Source of the DNA: [Phialemoniopsis] sp. UDSM-2020
Taxonomy: Eukaryota; Ascomycota; Sordariomycetes; Thyridiales; Thyridiaceae
NCBI GenBank assembly: GCA_018873225.1
Contig: JAEILZ010000005.1
Location: 2,356,001-2,420,000, forward strand
DNA length: 64,000 bases
Reading direction: 5' to 3'
Of this stretch, positions 10,444 through 22,573 are shown in pieces (position 1 is the first letter of the stretch; each line of letters starts with the position of its first letter). Under the pieces are notes generated by a model. The model was not told the DNA's origin, did no database searches, and saw only the letters and a list, made by a program, of their open reading frames with translations. The translations under genes and the position numbers were made by a program.

Positions 10444-13406
10444 GATTGAGGTGATCAATTGCAATTAAAAAGCTATATGTGGGAAGCAATGAGAGGTTTC
10501 CTGGTCACCCAAGGCAGTGACGCAGCTACCAGGGGTTTTTGTGTGGACGCCGGTCAAATCAGTATGGGGGATCGCTGGAGGTCCGGGGTGGGATTGTCCG
10601 ATCTGCCATGCCTTCATATAATGAATCGGAGATGGCCCTGGTACCGTGAGTCTGAGAAGCGAGATGATATTGAGCGAGATGGCTGGTTGTCTATTGTGGT
10701 GCAAGGAGAGAGGCCTGTGCCTGTGCCAAAACACAAGCTGTCGCAGCGACCAGAATGGTGACAGGTGAGACGAGATGACAACGACGGCGACTCCAGGCGA
10801 CACGAGCATTTGCTGTCTCGGGCTTTCGTCTCAATCTGCTCGATGGCACGTGTAAACTCGCCTTCAGATTGTCGCAGTATGAGACGAAGGAGATGAGCGA
10901 GATGATCACAGGCTCTGCGTCAGTGTCCCGTCGGGCCAGTCGCGACGGTTGAAGATGTTGTATACACGCGAATTGGAAAGGTCGACCCCATCGACGTGCC
11001 GCACCTGCGGGAAGTCTCGAGATTGCCCGGGATTTCCAGAGGGCCAATTGCAACAATGCATTAATCCATTTTGCCCAGGCCTGACCTCAATAAAAAGCCA
11101 TACCCTACAAACCTGGCTGGCACTGGGCTGAAGCTGAAAAATAAACCTCGTTGTATGATCGTCATGGTTCAGTCATGCCCAAAATACTTTGGTACAGTAC
11201 AAAGTAGTTAGCTAGCGGGTGATTCCGCGCAGCCGGCGCTTCCCCAGAGAATCTAGTCTTCTCCTCAAATCATGTCCCATGGATCTACTTCGTAGCATTC
11301 TGGAAGCACCCCCCATCCCAAGTCTTGAGCGTTTCTACCAGAGCTTGTCCCGGGTTCCGGGACCATTTCGCCATCGACTGATGCCGAGGGCAGTTATTTC
11401 GTCACCTGCCTCAACTCTTTCCCCGGATCTCTCGTGGCCGCGCGCCCACTTTTCTCCCCAATGACTGCAAAATCACTGTGTCATCTCATCACATGTTGTC
11501 ACCACCTTCGCCGCAAATAATCGTAATAACAGGGCTACAAGTCATACAATGTTTTCTGCTGGGTATTGACTTGATTCTTTTTTTTTTTTTACTTGATCTA
11601 TGTAGCCTTGTGATCATGGATTTGCGTTCGACCATTCTCACACGTATTGGTTGCCCAAGTCCTACGTGGTCTATAATATGTGTTGCTGCTCCCAAGTTCT
11701 ACAATAGCACAACTCCCAACGATCATAGATTTGATGAAGTGAGTGAGTCTGAGTGGGTATTATTGGTACGGCGTAGCACAGGACGCAGTTTCGATAGGTG
11801 TGAAATTTGACCTTGTGCCTGCGGCTTATCCTCTATAATATATTCACACCCGTTATGATGTCCGTGGTGAACATACCATTACTATTTAGCGACTCGTTCA
11901 CTGTGTCTTCTCATGAACTCGATTCTTCTCTCGACAATGAAAGTAACGTCCCATTTGCCAGGAATCATAGAGATACACCGTTTTTCACGTATACGCGCAC
12001 ACTTAGATCCCATAGCACTATAAGAACAGGGCCTGCTCAGGGATATCTGCGGACGCAGTCGTCGGCCAGTGGAGAAACTAAGAGTGATCACTTGTTGCCG
12101 AACGGCAACAATTTTAGCCAAGGGCAAAGTTGAGATGCTTCATCTCCTATTTTTACTCTGCGTGGACTCTTTGACAGCCTTCAGCGGCAACTCGGACTTC
12201 ATCATCACCTTCGCCGGAAGGATCCCTTGTTAGTTCCAATACACGGAGAAACTGACCTTACGTCTTAAATGAACAGATTTATCAAACACCTAGCAGTAAA
12301 GCAGGTAGACTGACGTCGTTTCTCCTATTTGACCGTGTTCGCCTCTTGAATTGCCGGTTATCGGACTTAAATGGTAAAAAGTTGCCTCATTCAGCGCGTG
12401 CCGTTCTCCTACAAGATAATGGAAAGCTTCCCTAGCTATACCAAGAATTGAGCTGTGTTGACCAAGACGGCTGATTCCGCAGCATTCTAGAACGAACGAG
12501 ATGGAAGGGCCGAGAAAGGTCAAATTACTGGGCGGTAGTCAAGTCCGCCCGGGACTGCTAGGCCGAATCGGATTCGGTCACCAGTATTGGATGTCAGTCA
12601 TTGGAGGGTGTTTTTGTACCAAACCGTTCCGAAGCCGGCACCATAGCTCGCGTGCCAAGGTTTGGTGAGGTTGTCTTAACGGGGAAGACTTCATTGTTCG
12701 CCGAGGTCAGGCCTAACGGCTCCGTATCCTTTGATAAGGCTGAAAAATTAACAACGGAATCATATAAAACAAGAACCGAGGGAGCCCCCACATGTCATCG
12801 AAAGGGCGTAACTACGAAGTACGTTGCTGCCCCACTCCACATGCACTCCATCTTACGAAGTACTTTGAAGGCGTGCAAATGTTCGGGGGAGTCACGCCAA
12901 GTGTGGTCCGTCTCGTCCTCCACCATCCTAATCGATCTACAATTGCAATGACGGTGAGAGGATTGTCGCCTGTGCAGAAAGCCCCCCGGCTGCTGCCCTT
13001 GGAGGTATGATCGTTCTGGTATCTTTCTTGTCTTTCCTGTTTTCCCACTGGCCTAGGTTGTGACCTGGGATATTACCTGAGGTCGTCTCGAAACGAGCTG
13101 GAAGTGTAGTCATTGCCTTTACTGTGATCAGTCTTTGTCGTCGTCTCGGGGTAAGGCCCAGTATTTATCGGTCTACTTGGGATCTCATTCCGGCCAGAAT
13201 ACACCGGAATTCGGGCTGGCGGCGTGCTGGCTTTTATCCTCGTCGTTGAATGGGTTGTCAGCCTGCATCAATCGAAATACCCCGGCGTGACCGGCACTCC
13301 GCTTGCAGTCTCCACTCCCTCTTGTACGCCCTTTTATCGACAGCCTAGGGCGCTTCTTTAAAGACCATCAGCGCCCTTTTGTCTACCCCCCTTGGTGACT
13401 TGAGAG
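10444..13406. other. Long intergenic region between divergent FlbE-like and homeodomain genes
   Basis: Nearly 3 kb without a supported gene. The flanking genes diverge, so it carries both promoters; long upstream regions are common for fungal developmental regulators. A T13 tract lies near 11578-11590. Several open frames of 60-120 codons (for example 11219-11464 and 12601-12951) show no domain or coherent gene structure. Confidence 0.5.
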
Positions 13407-16400
13407 ATGCCTACCATTCCCGAGGACGAAGTCTTAGCCATGGATGACTTTGTGGACTGGAACCAAGCAGCAGAGGCCGGGGCTGGCGGCGCCTTTGAGA
13501 TTGACATGAACGCCCCGCTCCCGCTCACTCTCGACGGCGGCGCGGATGACCTGAACCTCGCCCTCGCCAACGTCACTGGAGATGACTTCTCCTTCTGGGC
13601 TCTCGAACACTACGAGACCAACATGCAGCCCCTGAACGACAACAGCACTGCTGTCGCTCCTGTCATGGTCAATGCTGCCGGGCAGGCCGGGCAGGAGGAC
13701 TCTCTCGCCGCCATGGATTGGTATATCTCAGCTGTCCCATGCACCCACTGCCAAAGAGGCGGCTTCTCTTGCAAGACCATCCGAGAAGGTCGATACAAGG
13801 GTTATTGCACGAGCTGCGTCGCTCTCCGCTGCCACTGCAGTTTCGGACCGGCCGCCGCCAGTGGTCGTGAAGAGTCCAACGCCTTTCCCTTCAACCCCTG
13901 GCCAACCCTCGGGGACCACCCGAACCCGGTCATGCCTACTCTGGGTGCTCATCCCGACCGACCCGTCCTGGCAGACGAGAGCCACGTCATGTCCAACAGG
14001 TCGTCGATCTCTGAGCTCAGGGGTGTGATTGCTGGTGGTGACCAATCTCAGGCTGACAAGAACCCGCCCAAGGTGGGCGCTCGCTTCTCCCGGGAGTCTG
14101 TCCGGATCCTCAAGAACTGGCTGTCGACTCACGGAAGACACCCTTATCCTACCGATGAGGAGAAGGAAAGACTCCAACAGATGACGGGTCTCAACAAGAC
14201 GCAGATCACCAACTGGCTCGCCAATGCTCGCCGGCGTGGCAAGATCCAGGCACCTCGATCTACCTCTCCTCACGTCAGGAGTTTCACCGGTGCCATTGAC
14301 ATCCCAGCCCGCCCCGGCACTCCCTCCGTCCGCGACGGTGCCTTTAGGCGAGGCACCCCCATCCCATTCGAAAGCATGAACCCCCTGCAGAGATGGGCGA
14401 ACTCTCCCCCCGAAAACGAACCGGCTTCCGTCTCCGATATTGCTCGTGCCGTCACTGCCTCCTCCTCGTCGGCGCTGTCGTCGGGACTCAACAGTCCTCA
14501 CAGTTTCAGGTTCACCGACGACGGCTCTGGCCGATCTCTCTGCAACCAGTCATCAGCGAGCAGTCTGGGAACGTCCCACTCTAGCGGTGGCTCCTTTGCT
14601 TCTGCCTATTCTCATGCCTCCCGAGGCTCCTTCGGTTCCTTCAGCTCTCTCGGAAATCGAGGACGCAGGAGGAGGAGAAGACGGGCCACGCCCAAGAGAC
14701 CCGAAGATGGCACCACTGGCTTGCTCCCCCAAACCAAGACCTTCCAGTGCACTTTCTGTACCGAGACCTTCAGGACAAAGCACGATTGGCAGCGGCATGA
14801 GAAGTCTTTGCACCTGTCCCTCGAGAGATGGGTTTGTGCTCCTCAGGGCGGCACAATACTCAATTCTGAGACCAACCGGGTCTGCTGCGTCTTCTGCGGT
14901 GACGCGAACCCCGATGAGGCTCACCTCGAAGGCCATAATTGCTCTGCATGCCAGGAGAAAGGACTGGACGAGCGGACCTTCTATCGCAAAGATCACCTGC
15001 GCCAGCATCTCAAACTCGTGCACAATGTCAAGTTCCTCAACTGGTCCATGGACCCCTGGAAGATTGCCACGCCGGAGATCCGGTCTCGATGCGGTTTCTG
15101 CGGCATCGTGATGGATACCTGGACCATCAGAGTGGATCATCTCGCAGAGCACTTCAAGACCGGTAATACCATGGCGGACTGGAAGGGTGACTGGGGTTTC
15201 GAAGCCCCTGTGCTGCAAATGGTCGAGAACTCTATTCCTCCATGTAAGTCGCACTTGTCCATACTAACGTCTTATGCACAAGACATACTAATGCAATCCT
15301 GCAGATCTCATTCACGACGAACGAAATAGCCCTCTCCCCTTCACGTCGGACCACCGCTCGCCGGAGACCCCGAGGAACGCCTACGATCTGCTCAAGTGGG
15401 AACTCATGTTCTGGCTCACTGGCAGACGCGAAGAACTCGGAAGGGATCCTACCGACGAAGAGACACAACTCGAGGCCTGTCGTATCGTCTTCGGCTCCGA
15501 GGTCCTTTCCAAAGACATGCTGTCCTCGAGCCCGGCGCCGTCCTGGCTCCGGGACCTAGTCATGTCATCTGAGCGCATCAAGCTCCAGGCTCAGCTTGGC
15601 GACATCAGGAGGCAGGGCGAGAACCGCATGTCCATCATGAAGATCAACGGCAAGGACAACCTCTTCGAGGGCTGCCCTATGGAGTGCGAGCTGCACGAAT
15701 ACGTCAAGGCGAGGCGGTTTCTGGGATTAACCGCCACGGACAGCGAGCTGCAAGCCGAGGCCTGTAAGATCATCAGTAGGATGGAAGAATCCTCCAGCAG
15801 CCCGTCCGATTTTGTGGCCAACTTCTTGGTCCGGCTCATTTACAACCACAAGCTGTGGCTGGCCGACTTTAGGCAGCGAGCCCAGCTGGCTCGGTCCGAA
15901 GACATGTTCGACGAGGGCGTTCGGTCCAAGGACCCCAAGACCATCGATTCTACCATCCACAGTTTCAGTAGGCTCGAGAACGACCTGGCGGAGTTTGTCA
16001 AGTCGCAGCGAGCTCTGGGCATCGAGCCCGATGATGCCAGCCTGCAGCAGCAGGCTAGGATCATCATCTACGAGTTCGACGACGGATGGAACCAGACTGC
16101 CGCAGACAACGCAGAGTGGCTGGCTGCCTTTCGGGCTCGACATGTCGACCAGAACAGCCCTGCGGCTCAGTCCGCCGATACCACCCTAGCCGCGGGTACC
16201 GTCACCCCGGAGTCTGCGTCGAGCATGCAGCTGGCTATGATTAGCAGCGCGGGCCTGTGCGATGCCTACATGGCTCCGTCGACGGGCATCTCGTGCCGCA
16301 ACAACTCGTCGCTGAGGACGTCTCCATACTTTCTCAACGACGCCAACTGCTACCGCAGACTGGCCAAGGAGCTGACCAGATTCGTCGCGTCCACCATGTC

Positions 16401-17245
16401 GCCCAACAACCCCAACTTTCACATCCCCAGCGATGAGGAGCTCCAACACCAGGCTCGCTGGATTCTCTACGACAGGTAAGGGCTTCTCAGAAGGCAGCCT
16501 TTCACATCATATAATTGCTAACATTCTTGCCAGCGATGACCCGTGGAACCAGACTGCTGCAGACAATGCCGAGTGGCTCCAGCGCTTCAAGCGCGATGTG
16601 GGCATCTTGCCAGCTGAGGAGGGACCGGGTCTGCCGACGGCCAACACGTCGTGGGCCGTCTCGCAGGGTGGCTCCGGCTTCGCGCCGCCATACGCCTTCC
16701 CCAAGGCTTCGATGGCGCCCTTTGGCGACGATGTGCAGCTCGAGCTCAGCGGCGCCGCCAAGACCTACGCCGCAGACTCCAGCACCGTAAACAAGTTCCT
16801 GCAGTCGCTCACGACGCGGTACTCGGCGCCCGCCACGGTCTTTTGTTCGCGCGAGCTCGAGAAGGGGCTTGTCGAGTACGTTGTCGCCGAGACGGCAGCC
16901 GGGACCTCGGGCGTCGCCAAGGGCGCGCTGTTCCCGTCGGACGCGCAGCTCAAGGCCAAGGCGCGCGAGGTCATGGGCACGGCGACGACGCCGGCCGACG
17001 ACGAGGTCCTGCTGGCCAAGTTCAAGGACATGGTGCGCGACAAGTGCGGCATCCAGGTCCCGGCCAGTGCAGGGCAGCAGCAGATGCCGATCGCTGCTGG
17101 TGCTGGGGACGCTGGCGAATTTGACTTCTCGGGTGTGGACCTAAACATCAACATCCCTGAGAATGAGTTGAATGACATCTTGATGGATATGGAGTTTGAT
17201 TTTGGTGAGGGGGCGGACCTAGGCGGAGGTGCGCCGCTCACTTGA
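13407..17245 (+). CDS. TALE homeodomain and C2H2 zinc-finger transcription factor with five C-terminal repeats
   Basis: CDS join(13407..15243, 15305..16475, 16534..17245), 1239 residues. A likely nuclear DNA-binding regulator. Domains in order: acidic N-terminus; Cys-rich segment with CTHCQRGGFSCK and CTSCVALRCHC (residues about 115-150); homeodomain at about residues 226-277 with the TALE three-residue insertion PYP (246-248) and helix 3 NWLANARRR (W270, N273, R275); Ser-rich linker; basic stretch [10 protein letters not shown]2H2 finger C448-C451-H464-H469, followed by CysHis pairs CVFC, CSAC with H-X4-H, and CGFC with H-X3-H. After the first intron come five copies of a module with the core P-[ST]-D-x-x-LQ-x-x-A. 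This architecture is typical of fungal homeobox regulators of development, but I do not recognise the exact gene. The acidic C-terminus (LNDILMDMEFDFG) could be an activation region. Confidence 0.88.
15376..17060 (+). repeat. Five tandem copies of a ~60-80 residue module in the homeodomain protein
   Basis: Approximate copies: 15376-15570 (FWLTGRREELGRDPTDEE), 15679-15890 (LHEYVKARRFLGLTATDSEL), 15972-16146 (LAEFVKSQRALGIEPDDASL), 16351-16606 including the intron (LTRFVAS, IPSDEELQHQARWIL), and 16842-17060 (LVEYVVAETAAG, LFPSDAQLKAKAREVM). Copies 3 and 4 share the block WNQTAADNAEWL. Each begins with an amphipathic helix, then P/D-rich turn plus LQxxA helix, and usually ends in WLxxF or LLAKF. 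Confidence 0.8.
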
Positions 17246-17698
17246 AGGAGAAGCTGGGGAGTTTTAGAACGGTGCAGGGTTTGAGCGTCCGTTCTTGTGA
17301 TGAATCATGAAAACGAGAGCGGGCTCCCGGGTATACAAACGATCGACCTAGGAAGGCGCGAGAAGACAGCCGAGCTTCGTGCCTGCCCGTGAGGTCATGT
17401 TTTGCGAACAAAAAGTTATGAAGAGCGTCATTGCAATTTTGGGTGTATATATCACAATTTCCTTGGGAGTTTCGCAATATACCATTCAGTCATATAAAAT
17501 TCAGCTCTGATATACGAACAAGTCCATAATGTACATCCCGCCACACAGCTCTCTTACAAATAAGTAAAGGTAAGACAGACTATATCTCGGGGTTTCTACT
17601 CTTTGTGTCTCCCTCGACATTGCACAAGGAAATGAACGCCAACACACGAACGGCAAAAAAAAGATAGTCACCGCAGAACCCTCCCTATCCCGCTACCA
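17246..17698. other. Convergent intergenic region
   Basis: Between the 3' ends of the homeodomain gene and the membrane-protein gene. AT-rich in its second half, with an A-rich stretch just before 17665, consistent with two 3' untranslated regions. No gene seen. Confidence 0.6.
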
Positions 17699-18742
17699 TC
17701 ATGCATGCTGACTCACAAACGCGGCATGGCACTCCGTCCCAATGTTGGGATTTTTCAGCGTGTCCAGGGACTGGGGGCCGGGCTTGAGGTAGCAGTTGCC
17801 GGGCGCCCCGCCGTCTTTTGCATCGGACTTGACGGTCCACAACGGGATGAAGCTGACGGCGCCGCAGGTCGAGTTGACGTTGTCGGCGCCAAAGTTGGCC
17901 GTCTCGTACATGGTGAAGGCGGAGCAGGCGTCCATGCAGGCGTTGAAGTCGGCGACGAAGAGCGAGAGCAGGTTGGTGCCGGGGGCGTCCTTATTGCAGT
18001 GCATGGTGAAAGTCTGGGCGCCCATCACTGTTGAAATCATCATCAGTCTTTAGTCGCTCTATCATTCAAAGCTAAAGGTAGGTATGGAAGGGTGGGCAGA
18101 AGTGGGCAGAAGTGGGTGGAAGGACTTACGCTTGAAGGACGTATAAGTCTGCCCGCTCACGTTGTCCGCGTCGCTGGAGCACTTGTTGTCGAGAGCCGCC
18201 CAAGGGGTCGTTGTCGGAGCCGCAGACATGACAGTCACGGTCCTGGTAGCCGTTTCAGTGGTCACTGAGGCGTTCATCTGTGCCAGTTGGTTTGTCACAT
18301 CGTTTGCCCTGCGGGCCTCGATGCCTGTCCCTGCGGCCAGACCCACGACGGCAGCTATCAGCAAAGCGATGATGGTCACTAGGACGAACACGACGACACT
18401 GCAACCGCATATCGACCCTCGAGACGCCTTCTTGGTATCCGGGGCATGGCCCTGAGGAGGGAAGTTTCCCGCTTCGGGGTGGGCTGTGCTTGGAGTGATG
18501 GTACTGTCGTAAAAAGTGCTGCCGTAGGTCCCAGGATAGACTGCGGACTGAGATTGCTCCTCATACTTGTCCGCCGGTGATGTAGGTTGCTGATGGTACT
18601 CGTACTGCTCCGGGTATCGATCACCCTCCGGGACAACCTCCGGGTATGAAGGTTGAGATGCTACCTGCGGCGAGTCGTCGTACTGGACCTGTCGCTCTTG
18701 CTGTTCCTCTTGTGCATCATGTCGTGGTTGTTGATCAGCCAT
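17699..18742 (-). CDS. Single-pass membrane protein with Cys-rich (PAN/Apple-like) ectodomain
   Basis: CDS complement(join(17699..18027, 18130..18742)), 313 residues. The N-terminal 110 residues are polar and rich in Gln, Tyr and Pro, with no signal peptide. A strong membrane segment lies at about residues 113-137 (VVVFVLVTIIALLIAAVVGL), preceded by CGC, which could be palmitoylated (inference). The C-terminal part has N-x-S/T sites and at least eight cysteines, including FTMHCNKDAPG and FNACMDACSAF, the pattern of fungal PAN/Apple-like domains. The topology is probably cytosolic N-terminus and extracellular C-terminus. The intron interrupts just before the PAN-like core and joins in frame as FKLMGAQ. 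It could be a cell-surface sensor or adhesion protein; no specific function can be assigned. Confidence 0.8.
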
Positions 18743-19883
18743 TGAGGGCGGCGCAGCAGCATGGACTGCTGGTTTAGGATATCAGAGGACTTTTTGATAC
18801 CCGGTTCCAAGGATGATTGAGATGCATGAGCGGGGAGAGAGGAAGAAAGGGAATAGAAGAGAGCTGATGTAGTGAGGGATGAGGGAGCAACTCGTCTCCC
18901 GAGTGCCCAGGCAAAGCCTTGCTGCCCATGGCTGCAGGTCAGTGTAACACTCTGACATGCGGCCGCGCTGGTGATGAGTAAAGGGCACAATAATAGCAAC
19001 ACTCTCAAGGAAGCGATCAGCGCCAGCTAGGTGAGGCAAACCGGGATAGAGTACACATCCTGTTGGTCCAAGAGAGTTACAATCTTCAGCTACGGGCTCT
19101 GGCCGGGTTTGGCCCCCATTGAACTCGAGAAAGCATCTCTACAGCTTTGAGAATCAGATGCGCACCGAGTGCAATTCGGTGTGGTTTTTATGAGTAGGGA
19201 GCTATCTTGGGGGTTAGATCAGATGAAAATGGTTGCAAGGCCGGCAGATGTTCAGCTTGTCAGCGCTAGGCGCCCGCCTTCCTGCGTACATCTGCAGGTT
19301 GATTGGGGGCGGATGTTGAAAATCATGTCATCTTTGTTGGACCGTGAAATGCACATTTGTTTCATCAAGGGGCCGAAAATTCGGGGAGGAAGCCTCGTCA
19401 GGAGGGAGTACTGTCGGTCGTTTATTAAAGATCTCCTATCGTCTAACAGGAGAGTGGCATTGACCTTCCTATGATTGTTGAAATACCGAATCGATGGCAG
19501 GCTGTGTATCGTCAATCGTAGATAATTGAAGCTTACACTATGACGACTGAAGGCTGCCTCGAGTCGCGGCGACGCTTTGCTAGAAGAAAAATTGTTAAAG
19601 AATACTTGTAAGCCAAAGCTCTGGCACCCAATTTCGCCTTGAAAGTCAGCACGATGAATGTACATAACAACAGTAATGCTTGAGCGTTATGCCAAGCCAC
19701 CAAAATCGCATGCCAGTGTCAACAGCACTCAGTCTTGCTCCTCTTTAAAACAACGGCCCTCTCCCCTCCCAAGAGCGTGAAATTGCCAACATGTTTATTC
19801 GTTATTGTATTACTATTCATTTTCAATTGGAGCTCGGATATTAGCCATCGAGCTGTAGCACTGGTCACCGCAATCAGGTTGTG
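18743..19883. other. Divergent promoter region, membrane protein / bZIP gene
   Basis: About 1.1 kb between divergent starts. Short open frames on the minus strand upstream of 18742 (for example 18782-19039) look like chance or leader frames. No gene seen. Confidence 0.55.
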
Positions 19884-21177
19884 ATGCCCCGCAAATCAAC
19901 TGCATCGGCCGGCCCGGTTGGAACCTCCGGGTCCGCAGCCGGGGCATCGCCGGACCTCACGTACACGAGGCCCAGGACGAGGCAGCGGATCCGCAAGATA
20001 CCGGCTCAACTACGTGTTCCGGACATAAATGATGACGCAGCAGAGCGTAAGAGGGTGTTGAATGTGCTGGCACAGAGACGATACCGTGAGCAACTGCCAC
20101 ATGCTGTCCCGGCTTTTAACTTTCATCCTGGCTGATGTATAGTTCACAGGAGAGCGCAGGAGGAAGGGAAACGGTGCTAATGATGCTGCCGGTGAGGAAG
20201 GGATCGCGCAGCCTACAGATCCATCATCTACTGGCGTCACGCCCCCAAATGCTGGGCCGAGTCAGAGTTCACCGGAAGCCACTGGCATCTTAGACACCGT
20301 GGATTTGCCCAGTACTATTGCGGCGTCGCCGCTGGACATGAATGCCGTTATCGACATGGATCTCGACTTGTCCTGGCCATCAACTACAGCAGAGTTCCTC
20401 GCCGGACCTGCATTGTCAGTGGATGAACCGCTGACCGGCCCCTCTGGGTTTGATACCCTCGGCGGCCCTTCATCCCCGTCGACTATCAATCCTTCAATAC
20501 TCACCACTTTCTCCTCCTCATCACCCTCTACGAATTCAACATCCATGTCAACCCCTCCCTCCTTTCCTGACACCTACCTCCTTCCCATGACGGAGCTCAC
20601 CCTGCTCAAGGGCCTCCTCCGCATCGCCTTCCGGCTGGGCATCAACTCGGAGATCTGGTTCCCGCAGACGCTCTCACCGTTCTACCTCGGCCTCGCCACA
20701 CCCGAGGCCATCGCCGCGCTGCCCGCGGCGTGGCGGCCGACGCCGACGCAGTGCACGATACCACACCACCCCGTAATAGATTTATTACCTTGGCCGTCGG
20801 CCCGCGATCGCATGATCCAGGTCCTGGCGCTGCCGACGAGCGCGGACGGAGAGGCCGAAGAGGATGCGGAGCTGGTGGACATGATGCCGATGGGCGGCGC
20901 CGGGTGCGACCGGGCGCTGGTGCTGTCGCGGCTGGTGTACGACCTGGAGGACGGGGCGGAAGGCCTGCGGATCTGGGGAGGAGACCCCTATGATTCCCGG
21001 GCGTGGGAGGTGGGCCAGGTGGTGTTTGAGCGGTGGTGGTTCATGTTTGACCACGAGATTGTTTCGCAGAGTGACCGGTGGAGGGAAATGAGAGGCGCTG
21101 CGAAGCTGAACCTGGGTCGTGGCGCGATGGGAGGCATGCCGGGAATAGGGGTAGGAGGTAGTATCACGACCATGTAG
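19884..21177 (+). CDS. bZIP-type transcription factor with DUF3425 domain
   Basis: CDS join(19884..20085, 20150..21177), 409 residues; ATG at 19884. The basic region RKRVLNVLAQRRYRERRR carries the N-x2-A-Q-x-x-x-R bZIP signature and is split by the intron at the final Arg codons, a common position in this family. No heptad leucines follow (next residues KGNGANDAAGEEG), so the zipper is missing or unrecognisable. The C-terminal half is a DUF3425 domain: LTLLKGLLRIAFRLGI, then IPHHPVIDLLPWPSARDRMI, then IWGGDPYDSRAWEVG and ERWWFMFDHEIV. These proteins are fungal nuclear regulators, often of stress or secondary metabolism; no specific role is known here. The middle of the protein is Ser/Thr/Pro-rich. 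Confidence 0.88.
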
Positions 21178-22573
21178 GTACCCTGAGCTAGGAGCCTGAC
21201 GTGAGAGTACAAATCAAGAAACGTTAAAATATTCGGCCCTAGGCACAATCCTCACGTCGACAGTGTCCCACAGACCTGCACGCGCTGACTGGCTGTCCGG
21301 CGCGGGATGGTTCTGTCTTGTGAGACCACACCTGTGTCCAGGTCCGTGACAGGAATGTGGTCGGTGTGAGACAAGCATACGTTGAGCGCGGCCGGGGCGC
21401 AAAAGAATTGAAAGACTTTCGACTTGCCCTTCGATCTCACAGACGATTGAAGTTTTCTGCCTTTTCACTCTGTACGGAAGAGACACTACATACAAATCCA
21501 AATTGACAAATGCTCCAATGGGAATATGGACAAGGGGGTAGGCGGCTCGTCCCCGCAACCGGGTAATGCTTGGAACATGCTAGCTTTCTTGGCCGGGTGG
21601 AGGGGCAGATCAATGATAAGTTGTTAAAGCGATTGAGCGATAACGCCGTGGTGAGGGGCACATCGAGTGATCCTGGCTAGGGTGCCTGCATGGAGGGGTG
21701 AAGGGTGGAAGGGTGACCTTGTCCTCAAGTACATCCTACGAAATCCTTCTTCTTCGACACAGCACTGCTCAGAGCGCCTGCTGTGCCGTGCACTTCATGC
21801 AGCGGTCTCATTTGGTTCAGTTCAAGACCGTTCGACGGTAGTCGAGCTCGAAGTGCAGAGTGGCGGCGGATCCAGACAAGTCTCAACCAGTGTAGGAATA
21901 AGCAGGCTTGACATGTCGGGTTTCCAAGTTGAAGGAAGGCACTACATACATGCGGGTGCGGTAAGCCAAGGTGTTCTCCGTCTCAGCGATGGTACTAGTA
22001 GGCATATTTCACTCACTTCGAGCGGTAATTAGTGGCAGTCATACCTGCCTAAGTACTCTCTAGTGGGCCAGCCAAATGGATATGATGGGATTCGGGACCC
22101 TGTTAAAAAAGTCACCCAAGTCAACCTTCCCTTCATTTATCTACTGCCTCCAGTCGTCTCTCACCCTCCTAGACATTTCATCTCCCTGCGTCAAGGTGCT
22201 CTATTCTGCACCCTGCCAGGTGATTTGTCTTCCCATCGAGGGAGCATCAAGAACGCCCCGCCGAAAGATCCTCGAGGTGAGATTCCACCGCTGCACCTCC
22301 GAAACTTTTGCTTTTTTGCTTCTATAGCTCCCGCACTCTGGGTACCCCCTCATGCTGGTCTCATGCTTTTTGCCTGCCCTCAGATTTCAATTGTTGGCTT
22401 TCTGGACTCTGTACCGTGGTTGACCTGTCTTGTTTCTATGCCAACTTGTCTACCTTGTGAATTTTCCGAATCCTTCCTTCTCTTACTGACACCGCTACTT
22501 TCTCCACAAAGTCACTCCTCCGACTCCGGCTGCGAATTCCTCCATATACGAATAAACGACCACCGCCGACGCA
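21178..22573. other. Intergenic region upstream of MTHFR gene
   Basis: About 1.4 kb. The last 450 bases are C/T-rich, as in many highly transcribed fungal genes, and contain several upstream ATGs with short frames (for example 22076-22327). Whether these are translated is unknown. No independent gene is supported. Confidence 0.5.
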
